NCBI RefSeq assembly: GCF_000203795.2
Contig: NW_006281099.1
Location: 1,677,774-1,741,773 of the forward strand
DNA from: Batrachochytrium dendrobatidis JAM81
Lineage: Eukaryota > Chytridiomycota > Chytridiomycetes > Rhizophydiales
DNA length: 64,000 nt
Direction of reading: 5' to 3'
Shown one piece after another: positions 1 through 10,600 of this stretch; position 1 is the first letter of the stretch, and every line of letters begins with the position of its first letter. The notes below the pieces were generated by a model. It was not told the origin of the DNA and searched no databases. It saw only the letters and a program-made list of their open reading frames with translations. The position numbers and the translations under genes were made by a program.

Positions 1-520
1 AGACTGTTTCTTTGCAAGTGTCTTTAAAAACTACCGTAGAGCCATCCGCTCTAAATGCCAGCCATGGCTAATAACCATATACTGGTTACAAGTATCAATT
101 CGAGGTCTTGCATTCAATTTTCAGCTTACATGACTGCTACATCAGCATTTCACTGGTAGAAGGAATTGTAGTTTTCTCGCCCATATTGCTTGGAAGGGTG
201 GTGCTGTGTCTTATTAGGAAAAGGAATCCAAAAATGAATAATTTAGGTTTCAAATCCTAAATTTACAAGCCATGAGGGATGACTAGCCCAACAATCAGGA
301 TGGAATTAAGGAAGTTTTAACTATTATAGCTTTATCAACTAATGCCACCATTAAAATTTAGGTTTTTTTTCATAGCAATGCTTCCTAAGGTGTACCGTCC
401 TTAATCTAGGATTTGAGCGGGCTGATTGACCTATCTTCCTTAATGGCCACCATCAATCATTATAAAATGGGTGTATTCATCCTCTAATATTATCATCATC
501 CTATCAGCAACTCTCATTCA
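1..520. other. Upstream non-coding region of the secreted repeat protein
   Basis: No coding region is supported here. A TATA-like run (TATAAAAT) lies at about 460, roughly 60 bases before the start codon of the next gene, and is a plausible core promoter. The rest is AT-rich sequence in which I see no repeat or RNA gene. The left edge may hold the end of a gene outside the window, but no convincing exon is visible. Confidence 0.4.
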
Positions 521-2230
521 ATGCAATTCACATCTGCTCTTGTTCTTGCTACTCTTGCAGCCTCTGCTGCCGCGTACCCCAAATGTCCAGGTGGCAGTTG
601 TGCTCTCACCCAGCAGCCCGCTGCCGAGCAGAATGGTGCTCCTTTGCCTGATGTCGTTGAAGAGGTTCCTACTGAGCAACCTAGCACCACCTGCGCTGGA
701 GGTGTTTGCCCATTGACTGCTAAATCGGTTCAAGAGGATCCTGCTCCAATTGTTCAGGAGGCCGGTACCACCTGTGCTGGAGGTGTCTGCCCATTGACTA
801 CCAAACAGCCTGAAATTCCCGCCAAGAAGTCTTGCACTGGAACCGGCTGCAATTCTACAAAGCAGCCCGAGGCACCCCAAGAGCCTGAAGAAGAACCCCA
901 AGAGTACCAAGACCCCGCACCTCCCGCCAAGAAGTCTTGCACTGGAACCGGCTGCAACTCTACAAAGCAGCCCGAGGCACCCCAAGAGCCTGAAGAAGAA
1001 CCCCAAGAGTACCAAGACCCCGCACCTCCCGCCAAGAAGTCTTGCACTGGAACTGGCTGCAATTCCAAGAAGCCCGAAACTCCTGAATCTGAGGACGAGA
1101 CTGAGGAGGATCCCGACCTTGAGGAGGATGAATATGAGCCCCCTGCCAAGAAGTCTTGCACTGGAACTGGCTGCAATTCCAAGAAGCCCGAAACCCCTCA
1201 GACTCCTGAAGAGCCTGAAGAAGAACTCCAGGAGTACCAAGATCCCGCACCTCCCGCCAAGAAGTCTTGCACTGGAACCGGCTGCAATTCCAAGAAGCCC
1301 GAAACTCCTGAATCTGAGGATGAGACTGAGGAGGATCCCGACCTTGAGGAGGATGAATATGAGCCCCCTGCCAAGAAGTCTTGCACTGGAACTGGCTGCA
1401 CTTCTACAAAGCAGCCCCAGACTCCCCAGACTCCTCAGACTCCCCAGCAACCCCAGACTCCCCAGACTCCTGGAGATGATTCCCAGGTGTACCAAGATCC
1501 CGCACCACCCGCCAAGAAGTCTTGCACTGGAACCAGCTGCACTTATACAAAGCAGCCCGAGACACCCCAGACTCCTCAGACTCCCCAGCAACCTCAGACT
1601 CCCCAGCAACCCCAGACTCCCCAGACTCCTGGAGATGATTCCCAGGTGTACCAAGATCCCGCACCACCCGCCAAGAGTACCGGTAAATCGTGCACATCTG
1701 CCAATCCACCTTCCGCTGGTCAGACTACTGGTAAATCATGCACATCTACCACTCCACCTTCCTCTGGTCAAACCACTGGTCAGACTACTGGTAAATCGTG
1801 CACATCTGCCAATCCACCTTCCGCTGGTCAGACTACTGGTAAATCGTGCACATCTGCCAATCCACCTTCCGCTGGTCAGACTACTGGTAAATCGTGCACA
1901 TCTACCACTCCACCTTCCGCTGGTCAGACTACCGGTAAATCGTGCACATCTGCCAATCCACCTTCCGCTGGTCAGACTACCGGTAAATCGTGCACATCTA
2001 CCACTCCACCTTCCTCTGGCCAAACCACTGGAAAGACTACTGGTAAATCGTGCACATCTACCAAGAAGACTCCCGCCTCTCCAAAGAAGCCTTCCGCCCC
2101 TATTCCCACCGCAACCTTCGATCCCCCCCATAAGCCTGGATACTCTGAGGGTGACATTATCGAGTCTGGTGCCTCTTCTACCATGCTCTCTGGTGCTGCT
2201 ATCCTTCTTGCTGTTGCCGCCTTTTTCTAA
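521..2230 (+). CDS. Secreted, GPI-anchor-like cysteine/proline repeat protein
   Basis: An uninterrupted 569-aa protein. It starts with a clear signal peptide (hydrophobic, Ala-rich, about residues 1-18, ending AAA/Y). The body is made of short repeats: two TCAGGVCPLT units, then seven KKSCTGTGC-type units separated by acidic Pro/Glu/Gln linkers (PETPQTPQ, EDETEEDPDLEEDE), then eight TGKSCTS units separated by Thr/Ser/Pro spacers. Each unit carries one or two cysteines. The C-terminus (residues ~548-569) is a small-residue stretch followed by a hydrophobic tail ending AAILLAVAAFF, typical of a GPI-attachment signal. Inference: a cell-surface or wall protein, possibly heavily O-glycosylated and disulfide cross-linked. 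I do not recognise a named family. Repeats are near-identical at DNA level, so copy number is likely to vary between strains. AATAAA follows the stop at ~2275. Confidence 0.85.
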   Translation: MQFTSALVLATLAASAAAYPKCPGGSCALTQQPAAEQNGAPLPDVVEEVPTEQPSTTCAGGVCPLTAKSVQEDPAPIVQEAGTTCAGGVCPLTTKQPEIPAKKSCTGTGCNSTKQPEAPQEPEEEPQEYQDPAPPAKKSCTGTGCNSTKQPEAPQEPEEEPQEYQDPAPPAKKSCTGTGCNSKKPETPESEDETEEDPDLEEDEYEPPAKKSCTGTGCNSKKPETPQTPEEPEEELQEYQDPAPPAKKSCTGTGCNSKKPETPESEDETEEDPDLEEDEYEPPAKKSCTGTGCTSTKQPQTPQTPQTPQQPQTPQTPGDDSQVYQDPAPPAKKSCTGTSCTYTKQPETPQTPQTPQQPQTPQQPQTPQTPGDDSQVYQDPAPPAKSTGKSCTSANPPSAGQTTGKSCTSTTPPSSGQTTGQTTGKSCTSANPPSAGQTTGKSCTSANPPSAGQTTGKSCTSTTPPSAGQTTGKSCTSANPPSAGQTTGKSCTSTTPPSSGQTTGKTTGKSCTSTKKTPASPKKPSAPIPTATFDPPHKPGYSEGDIIESGASSTMLSGAAILLAVAAFF

Positions 2231-2339
2231 TCTCTTAGAAAACAACTAGATTTCATCATTGTTTTTGAAGCTTCTAATAAACATTTACTTTTGCTTTATT
2301 CATTGTTTTATAATTGAGTGTTGAAGATGCACAACTGTT

Positions 2340-2433
2340 GCAAATCCAACACTGATGAATTTAGGGATATGTATGGAGTGTTTGGGGCTGTTGCACACCA
2401 TGTCAGGGCTATTGAGTAGGAAACTGCTCATCA
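2340..2433 (+). pseudogene. Relic of a GST 3' end upstream of the intact GST gene
   Basis: The bases just before the half repeat at 2434 resemble the last codons of the downstream GST gene. The intact gene ends WEAAH-stop followed at once by a family A terminal repeat. Here the equivalent codons read E-stop-E-T-A-H-Q, with TAG in place of the Trp codon and CAA in place of the stop, again followed at once by the same terminal repeat. Upstream similarity is weak but includes an AHHV/AHV match. Inference: remnant of a tandem GST-plus-element duplication. The similarity is short, so this is a moderate call. Confidence 0.4.
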
Positions 2434-2588
2434 AGGTCGTATTCACGCAGAATGGAATACATGCCTGAGATGCGTGATAAACAGTCAGCTTTAATGATGA
2501 TAACCATCGAATTTGCTGCAAAGTGTCCTCGGAACTCCTTTTTGAAGTTCTCTGGTCTTTCTCCTGGTGATTAGCATGACATCAACTA
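2434..2588 (+). repeat. Family A element, left half (5' of GST)
   Basis: Begins with GTCGTATTCACGCAGAATGG, the family A terminal repeat, followed by ATAAACAGTC at the same distance as in full copies. It matches full copies only for about 150 bases. The match ends at the segment that reads CTGGTGATTGTCATGAC in full copies and CTGGTGATTAGCATGAC here, where the ATG is the GST start codon. The right half is missing, replaced by the GST gene. Confidence 0.7.
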
Positions 2589-3199
2589 CCGCTTATCCCA
2601 AACTGAAGCTGAGCTATTTTGGCATCAAAGGCCGAGCAGAAGTGATTCGTCTTACACTTCATATTGCTGGCATTCCATTCGAAGATGCTCGTATTAATGG
2701 CGAAGCCTGGAAACAGCTAAAGCCTCAAACTCCATTTGGCCAGATGCCCACTCTCACTGTCAATGATACTACTATCATTTCCCAGTCCGCTGGTATCTTA
2801 CGATATGCTGGCACTCTTGCTGGCCTCTACCCTTCCACCGATGCATTGAAGGCCACTTTTGTTGACCAAATCCTTTTCCACTTGGAAGACATCAATGTCG
2901 TTGTTGCCGCCACATACAAGAATGAGACGGATGTCTGCAAAAAAATTGCAGAGGATAAGCTGCCAGCTATGCTTGCTGATCTGGAAAAGGTAGTGGAGGA
3001 ACATGGCAAAGGACCATTTGCTGTTGGGGACCATTTGACAGTAGCTGATGTGAGTATCTATGATGTGATTGGATTCCTTCAGTCAGGCGACCTCCGAGGA
3101 ATTCCTACTACTATTGCAGATGGATATGAAAGAATCAGCCAAATCTGTGCTCATGTAGGCCAGATCCCAAAAGTTGTCGAGTGGGAAGCTGCTCACTAA
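2576..3199 (+). CDS. Glutathione S-transferase (sigma-like)
   Basis: Intronless 208-aa protein with the two-domain GST layout. An N-terminal thioredoxin-like domain has the start LSYFGIKGRAEVIRL, in which the Tyr of SYF is the expected glutathione-activating residue. The PFGQMPTL segment carries the cis-Pro, followed by SQSAGILRY, the glutathione gamma-glutamyl site. The C-terminal all-alpha domain includes GDHLTVADVSIYDV, the conserved N-capping/hydrophobic staple region. Length and motifs fit the sigma/alpha-like cytosolic GSTs that conjugate glutathione to electrophiles. The ATG at 2576 is chosen because an upstream in-frame GTG has no family support. The start codon lies in sequence shared with the family A element, and the stop codon abuts the left terminal repeat of the next copy. 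Specificity cannot be told from sequence. Confidence 0.9.
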   Translation: MTSTTAYPKLKLSYFGIKGRAEVIRLTLHIAGIPFEDARINGEAWKQLKPQTPFGQMPTLTVNDTTIISQSAGILRYAGTLAGLYPSTDALKATFVDQILFHLEDINVVVAATYKNETDVCKKIAEDKLPAMLADLEKVVEEHGKGPFAVGDHLTVADVSIYDVIGFLQSGDLRGIPTTIADGYERISQICAHVGQIPKVVEWEAAH

Positions 3200-3651
3200 G
3201 GTCATATTCATGTCAAATGGAAGCGTGCCGAGTGCATAATAAACAGTCTCATGCAATGATAACTCATGCCAAATTCACTGGCAATATTGTTTTCTAAACT
3301 CTTTAGTTGGCTGGTGTTTCTTCTAATGATTGGCATGGAAGCAACTGTTGTATTTCTGAACTGTGCAACCATTGTCCTTTTAAACCAGAGCGTATCTGTA
3401 AGTTTTTAGAATACAACAGGATTTTGTTGACAACAACCGAGCCCAATATTTGGATTGAAATAAATCAATCTGGTGATTGTACAATGATTATGCCAAATCA
3501 GGATAGTCTCGGATCAAAGTTATAGTTTAATTTTGAGCAATCGAGAATGCTTATTAAAGTCAATTTGTAGCAAGCACAACGAATATTTAACCATTGTATA
3601 TCCCAAAGCGTAGATACAAGTGTTTCATTATGCGTGAATACGACTGTAATT
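3198..3651. repeat. Family A element between GST and ORC4
   Basis: A diverged but full-length copy. It opens right after the GST stop with GGTCATATTCATGTCAAATGG and ends with TATGCGTGAATACGACTGTA. AATAAA occurs near the left end (~3238) on the plus strand. Internal landmarks shared with other copies are TTAGAATACAACA, GATTGTACAATG and TTTAACCATTGT. The ORC4 stop codon lies inside the right terminal repeat, so the element occupies the whole tail-to-tail interval. Confidence 0.8.
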
Positions 3652-5590
3652 GGATCGTCCCCACTGAATGACTTCTGCTGAACAAAAAGTGTCCAATCGA
3701 TCATACTGTTCAACTGCATCAGAGATCTGATGACGACTCAACATGCATCGCACAAGACGATGTGTTTTTGGACAGGATCTGGATGCAGCACCCTCGACCG
3801 GTTTGACAATTCCTATTTCAAGAAGCGTTTCGAAAGCCTAATATGCCCATAATAATAAATCTGTCAAGTAATATGATTAAACTCAATGTTGGAATACAAA
3901 CTTACTTTGCTAGCTACTCGCTTAATATAAAAGATGGATCCACTTGCTCGTCCCATTGTAGCCACCCGTTTAGAAAAGTCACGATACTCTTCATATACCA
4001 TTTCAAAGTTGAAGGTTGTCACTTGCCGTTCCAAAAGACACCGGATTGCAATTAGCAAACATAGCTCCAAAACCGACAGACCATCCACAAGATCCGTTCG
4101 TTGATCTCTAAACCCAATTCTCCCTTGCGATACTTGTTTCCAAACCTCAACTTGGAAAAATGGTGCTGATCCAGAGAGTTTGCATATCATTGGAGTAAAG
4201 GCTTGGAGTGCAGATATCCATGTGTTGCACATGTCAAATATATCGTGCCAAATATCAATCGAGTCAGGATCAGTAAACAGCATCTAAATAAGTACATGTG
4301 CCATATTGGTATGATATATTATTAAACTGCAATACAAACTCGATCATAACGCAAACTCGACGAGAAAATAAAGTACCTTGACGGATTCATTAAAAGTGTT
4401 GATAAATGCTGGATCTTTGATGCCGTCTTGAGACGAGATGCTCAACACTGAAACCAGTTGATTGCAGTATTTTTCAAATGAATTCTCGGAATACAAGTGG
4501 ATCAACCGATGCGAAAATCTTGATTTAACTCTTTTTTCCATGAGTTCAAGTGCATCCTACAGTGTACATTGAGTTTGGTGAGTTGCTGAAACGGATCAAA
4601 CAAGTCTGTTTCAAAACAGCTGCCATCAGACTGCATTATTTGATAGCAGTAAATCACTTACCCAACGACTTGTCATTCCAATCACGGCAATCGGACTCTC
4701 ATTTTTTTGAGAAATATCAAACAGATTATATAAAAGTGTCTGCTTTGGATGTTGAGCAAACAAGTCAATTTCATCAAGAATAAATAATACAGGTGTGCTT
4801 TGTTTGGTGCCATGATGAAGCATGGAAAGCATATATGCCAAGGTTTCTGAAAATGTGTTCTGATTAGTGATTAGATATGATTATAAAACATGTAAACAGA
4901 TTAGCTGCAGCATATTTCACAGATGAGATAGTATATTTGCAAGAATACTTGCCATTGAACAAGCCATCGGGTCGGTCTCTAAACACAGTTGCTTCACAAT
5001 ACAATGCAGTGCTCGTTTATCATTGACATGAACTAGTCCACTTAAATGAACAATAAAATACGGCTTGTGCGATCCTGTTTCTGGAAACTTTTCTGCTAAC
5101 TGGGCAAGTGCAGTATTGACCACCTATCAAACATGCCGATTTCGCAACAGACATGAGCCATATCAACGAAATCAAAATCAAAATTGAGTTGAGCAATACA
5201 TGACTACTTGACAATACTTGATGAATCTGATAAATGAATGCATTTTGAATTCAACTCACCTTGGATTTCCCGCTGCCTCGGCCTCCAACCAGTATAATAG
5301 AGTTGCTTTGGCACGACTCAACTGCCTTGTCCATGAGTTGGAATACCGTTCTGTTGATCCATTACAATCATATTTACATGAAAAGTCAGCGCAAGATGAG
5401 TGTCAAAGTGCAACCGGACATCACTACACTAGTGTTTTAAAAGCATAATCTAATCGATTGACACATACGATACAGCATTGTGAGTGTTTGGTGAAACAGT
5501 TTTCATATCCAAAGACTCGGTGGGTTTAAGTCGTTTCATGATGGCATTGCGGGCCAAAAAACTTGATTCTGCATTGGTGCTAGTCAGCAT
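3628..5590 (-). CDS. ORC4: Origin recognition complex subunit 4
   Basis: Seven exons joined by hand: 5590-5469, 5350-5260, 5123-4953, 4859-4662, 4556-4377, 4283-3906, 3837-3628, giving 449 aa (usual length ~430-450). The AAA+ core shows Walker A GGRGSGKS (around 5270-5300), Walker [28 protein letters not shown] (sensor 1) and the ORC4 signature [12 protein letters not shown] as [12 protein letters not shown]. The winged-helix region follows, and the protein ends [16 protein letters not shown], matching the family's C-terminal end. ORC4 is the ATPase-fold subunit of the six-subunit origin-binding complex that loads MCM helicase. The last residues (SRIHA) and the stop are encoded by a family A terminal repeat. 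The exon 3/4 junction is either a GC-AG intron (GCAAGT donor) or a GT-AG intron four bases further, which changes a few residues. Confidence 0.92.
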
Positions 5591-5849
5591 TTTGTTACAG
5601 TCTTGCAGCATAATTTGAATGTGTTGATGTCCGAGTCAGTTTTCAAGAATTTGGATAAAATCAACTTGCTTTCAAAACGTTCACTTTACCCATCTGGCTC
5701 ATACAAGACTATCTGTATCAATGGGTATTATCAAACCTCTTATGCTGAAATAAAAACACGGAAAGGTTTAAGCATCAAAACTATTGGATGATAATTACTC
5801 GGCATATAGATAATAGTGATTGATGATCGCTGCTGCGCCAGTACAAGTA

Positions 5850-6035
5850 CTGTAATGCTAACCTAAACCAGTCTTATAGTTTTACAAACCAAAAACTCTT
5901 GTTTCCAAAATGCAGCCTGATTGATGCTGTTTGAATGGTTCCAAAATATGATGAAAATGGAGTTTTTTATAACCAGAAAATATTTTCTCGTTCTCATTCT
6001 ACTGTCGCTAGCTGTGATCCAACTCTTTACTTGAC
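5850..6035. repeat. Family B repeat in the ORC4/uS3m divergent promoter
   Basis: Contains GCTAACCTAAACCAGTC, AAACTCTTGTTTCCAAAATGC and the end TCTCATTCTACTGTCGCTAGC. Related sequence recurs near 31.6, 40.7-41.1 and 43.0-43.4 kb (and a fragment near 13.4 kb), partly in the opposite orientation. It fills most of the interval between the ORC4 start and the start of the next gene, so it probably holds promoter or 5' leader sequence of one or both. No terminal inverted repeats were found. Confidence 0.5.
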
Positions 6036-6064
6036 CCATCTCTAATACTGATCGTACTCACACT

Positions 6065-6748
6065 ATGGGACGACGTATCAACCCGATTGCTTTGCGACTT
6101 AAAGGCCAGATGAACTGGCCGTCTAACGTTCATCATCCCATGCTGACCGACTACATCAAGCACATATTCCAAAAGTCCATGTGTGGTCAGCCTGCCATCA
6201 GAGCGAGTACTACTGGTATTTGGGTCAATGTGACTGTGCTGGCTACAGAATCGCACAATCCTTTGCTGCACAACCCACTTTTAAGGGGCAATCCAGTGCT
6301 TCAGTTTGGAGGTGCTCAGCTAGAAGAAGCTAAAGGCAGACTCGAGACTAGAACCTTTAACCGAACCACCCAGCATTCCTACTACAAGCCTCTGTTTGCC
6401 AAAATAGATACCAGAAGTCTTATACAGGCTCTTGCAGGAAAGAATGGAGTATCTACTGATACTACTGAAGCAGAATCAAGCGAGCAAGATCAGACCACCA
6501 CCAATATTTTAAATGATGAATCTGATACTATTACAACAGCAGCCCCGTCCAAGGGATTTGTGACAGTTACAGGCGGACCACTTGCAGCATTACATATATA
6601 CAAGGATGTGCCCATATATCTCAAGATCAACGTAGTACAGAATGCATTGCTGCGAGCAGATATCATGGCAGGACTGGTAGCAAAAGCCATGTGCAACGGC
6701 CGATCTATTTCTCGTATCCACAATGATGTGCTGGCTCTACTGGGATAA
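6065..6748 (+). CDS. Mitochondrial small-subunit ribosomal protein uS3-like
   Basis: Intronless 227-aa protein. The N-terminus MGRRINPIALRLKG followed by WPS resembles the start of uS3/Rps3 proteins (pattern G-x-x-INPI-x-RL, then a Trp residue). The C-terminal part (AALHIYKDVPIYLKINVVQNALL, then ADIMAGLVAKAMCNGRSISRI) resembles nucleus-encoded mitochondrial uS3 (MRPS24-type) proteins. A middle insert of about 50 residues is Ser/Thr/acidic and low complexity. Expected role: mRNA-entry side of the mitochondrial small ribosomal subunit. No strong mitochondrial presequence is evident, but the first 15 residues are basic. AATAAA follows at ~6775, and a family A element begins ~50 bases after the stop. 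The family call rests on the N-terminal pattern and is moderate. Confidence 0.6.
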   Translation: MGRRINPIALRLKGQMNWPSNVHHPMLTDYIKHIFQKSMCGQPAIRASTTGIWVNVTVLATESHNPLLHNPLLRGNPVLQFGGAQLEEAKGRLETRTFNRTTQHSYYKPLFAKIDTRSLIQALAGKNGVSTDTTEAESSEQDQTTTNILNDESDTITTAAPSKGFVTVTGGPLAALHIYKDVPIYLKINVVQNALLRADIMAGLVAKAMCNGRSISRIHNDVLALLG

Positions 6749-6803
6749 TCAATACATTCAACTATGCTGGTGAAATAAACGATGGTCGTAAAATTACCGC
6801 TTT

Positions 6804-7249
6804 TCACAACTGTATTCGTGTAATGGGATACCAAGCGAGTTTATGTAATAAACAGCCAGTCTCATGGAATCATCAATATCAGTTTACTAGTCAACGTTAT
6901 TCTGATTACACTCTTTAATTGGTTGATCTTTATTCTGGTGATTGTCATGACAATTGTATTTCCGAGATGTGTAATCTTGTTGAACGTGAGTGTATCTGAT
7001 ATTAGAATACAATAGTTTGATTGACAACAACCTCAATATCTGAACTACAATATATGAATCTGATGATTGCACAATGTATGGTTATGCCGAATGAGCAGAA
7101 AGGAGCGTATGCATCATATGGTGGATATGTCAGAATCAAGCATGTCAGTTTCTAGTAAAAAAGTGCAACGAGTATTTAACCATTGTTTATTCCAAAGCAG
7201 TAACTACAAGATAGATACAGGTTCCATTCTGCGTGAATACAGCGGTAAA
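6804..7249. repeat. Family A element, high-identity copy 1
   Basis: About 446 bp with imperfect terminal inverted repeats: CAACTGTATTCGTGTAATGG at the left and TTCTGCGTGAATACAGCGG at the right. The body is nearly identical to the copies at 12903-13352 and 20798-21246. It carries TAATAAACAGTC just inside the left end (plus strand) and GGAATAAACAATGG just inside the right end (minus strand). It lies between the uS3-like gene and DCP2. Confidence 0.85.
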
Positions 7250-7663
7250 ATGGCTTCAAAGTAGTGTTTCCAGATAGCTGCAGTGGAATGCATACAAGCC
7301 CATATCCAACTATAAATGTTGTGGATTATTGCAGCTTTTATTTGTGTTTGATGGTCAGATCGCTTGGACTTTGAGTTGACGGCGAGTGGAGTTGACCAGC
7401 AAGTAATGGTGAAGAACAATAAGCAGCACAATGACAACTCCAAGAGAGTTGACTGATGCAGTCAGTTGAATATCTGAAATCATTACTGTTTGAATAAAAG
7501 AGTTTCACAGTATAAGTTATATGATGACAAACAGCAAAGACTAGATAAGGACGCACCAGTCGTAACAGTTGCGGTTGAAACTGTTGTCGAGGAAAGTTGA
7601 AAATTGCACTTTGACCAACTCTTGAAATCAACTGTTAGAGCTTACTATTGGAGTTATACCAGC

Positions 7664-10600
7664 ATGCTTTATTTTGAATCCCTTTCACTGCATGAGGTTC
7701 TCGATGACTTGACCAGGTAGATATTTATACGTTTTTTCCCAAACCTACACTTTTACATGGGTCATGAATATCACTAATGTCTGCATTCTAACCATATTTA
7801 ATACTATTCTGTCTGTATATAACGCACCATCTCATTCTATATGCACAGTCGCTTTATTGTCAATGTTCCTGATGAAGAGCTCGAATCAATTCAACGAGTC
7901 TGTTTCCAGATCGAACAAGCTCACTGGTTCTATGAGGATTTTGTAAGAGAAGAGAATCCTCGCCTGCCATCACTATCACTCAAGCACTTTTCGCTGATGC
8001 TGTTTCGCCACTGTCCACTACTCCATCACTGGGCAGATGACCATGAGCATGCATTTGCTCGCTTCATGGAATACAAGACTCGTGTTCCTGTTTGTGGTGC
8101 CATTATTCTCAACCACAATCTAACAAAGGTAACGCTTTGTTACTTTTGGATTCATTGTTAACCAGCCAGCTCAGCCCATATTTATAAATTTACAAATGCA
8201 AACTCTTAGATCCTGCTGGTCAGAGGCTGGAAATCGTCGGCTTCGTGGGGGTTTCCAAAAGGAAAAATCAACAAGGACGAACCAGAGATTGCTTGTGCTG
8301 TTCGTGAAGTCTACGAGGAAATTGGGTTTGATACTAGCCCTTATATCCGCCAAAATGAATATGTGGAACGAACAATGAGCGAACAACATATCCGTCTTTA
8401 TATTATTGCTGGAATTCCTGAATCAACGGAATTCTCTACAAAGACTCGCAAAGAAATTGGGGTAATATTGCTGACTATCTTTGGTCTCGTTAGTATATAA
8501 TACAACAGTGCCATTAACTGTTTTTACTTTTAGGACATTCGTTGGTTTGATCTGGCACAGTTACCTGGATACAACTCTGCCGAGTATGACAGCGGCCAGC
8601 AGCATTTTTCAGCTGCTTCTTCTACAAACATCGATGGCAGTCCAAAAAAGCTAAAATTCTACCTAGTGACTTCCTTTGTGAGTGCTCTTCGTCGTTGGGT
8701 TTGTCGCTTTAAAAAAGCAAAACGAATGGGCAAAGAACGATCCCGTGCTCATCTTAAAGTTGTTCAAGGCTATGACTCTCAAAGCGATAGTGAAAACGAA
8801 GGCACTGGTGCCTCAAATATTGGATTTTGCCAACCAACTAAAAAGGAACGTGCTAGTGGATATACTAATGTTAACAGAAACTCTAAATATACCGAGGCAT
8901 CTGACCCCTATCTTGCAGGTGATATCCCCTTAGTAAATGATCAAAACCATCCCAACAACAGCGCATCCAGATCCATCTTTCAAAATATTCCTGCAAGTGA
9001 TTACTCGAGCCAGTATATTATTTCTCATTCTGATGTTACATTTATGGAGAATGCTCTCAAAAAAATGATTGGAATCAATCCCACTCAGCCATCGTCTTTA
9101 TCTACAGTGCCAACTATCAATCAAGCTACTACATATGCATCCTCACTCCCAATGAATCATTCAAGTATACATCCGCATATGTTTCAAAATGTTCCACGCA
9201 ATGAATATCCAGTAGCTACACAATCTGAACATCATGGCTATGCTCAAAAAACGCCTGCATTTTCTCAAATGGACAACCAAACAATGATGCATCCAGACTC
9301 TCACTCTAAACCCATATACGGTTCTTTATCCGATAGCGCAAAGCAACACAATACTGTTCCCAGTACTTATTTTGCAGAGCTGAACAGACCATATCCATCA
9401 ATTTCTGCGGAAAACTCACATGTGCCCTCTGATCGCGATTCAACTTTACATGGTTATTCAGAAGCACGGCGCGTGAGCCAATCCTCTGCATATTTTGAAG
9501 ACGTGGCTGATCAACAGGAACAAAAAAATCGACTGTTGAATATTCTACATGCACCAGGGAATTCAACATTGGAATTTGATACTCCATATAGAAAGGCTTC
9601 CCTGACTACTACATCTCCAGTCACCCCGCTTTTTTCAAAATACCCTGCTCCTCCTCTTAAAGTACGACAGCCCTCACTAGTAACAGAAAGTCCCGAGGCT
9701 TCCGTTTTACCCAATCCTTCGCCACGCATGCTGCAATCGAATAAAAAGAGCGCTGCTTCGCGATCCAAAGCCTCAAAGCATTCTGCTATCAACTCGAGTA
9801 ATAATCCTGGGCCTATATCTACTGATGTCAGAGGAAGCAATCCCAATACTGTGAATTTACAAGCTACTGTTGACTCGGATAGAAAACAACAAGAGGTGGA
9901 TAGCGCAGCTCTTTTAAAAATACTCAAGAGAGATCCAGCCTTTTTTTCAGATTCGCAACCATTGCAGCAACTACAAACTCCTCATTACGATCGTCATGTA
10001 TTGAATGGATCAGCTGCAACAAACCCAAAAGTATCCGAATCGGATAAAAACACATTGTTACAGGCATTATTCAAAAGCTCGACACCCAAGCCACCTATGA
10101 CTGCTTCTAATCTACCTACAGTGGCAAACGTCAATCGCCAAGATTTGCTTAGTGCTCTTCTGGGTGCTAATGCCAAGCCCAACTTTACTGGTGATGACCC
10201 ATCTGCAATCCTTTCATCAGCCATCAAGACAGTTCCCACTGTTGATCACCGGCTCACTCAACCTGTATTATCTCCCGTGAATGACAATTTTGCTCCATCT
10301 AGCATTTCTTTACAGCAACCTCATCATGATCATGCTACAGCTGCCAACTTGCTATCAAATGATCACAAAGAAAATAATGAGGACTTGTTGTCATTGCTAT
10401 TGAAGACTGTAAGTATGTCTTCAAAGTCTTCTATACCTATAAATTCAAGTACTGCAAGTGATACATCGTTGGCTGGTCAGTTCAACAAATGTCAGGAACT
10501 GACAAATGCATCCCTACAACAGCCTTTAAATCTGTTAAATATGACCACTCCATCCGAGCCTAAGCAAATGTCTGATTTTTCTGACAATGGGCGTAATACA

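Noticed and set aside
518..1654. Long open frames antisense and out of frame to the cysteine-repeat gene (up to 378 codons)
   Set aside because: They arise from the repetitive composition of the real gene. The sense frame has a signal peptide, regular cysteine repeats and a GPI-like tail, while the others only echo the repeats.
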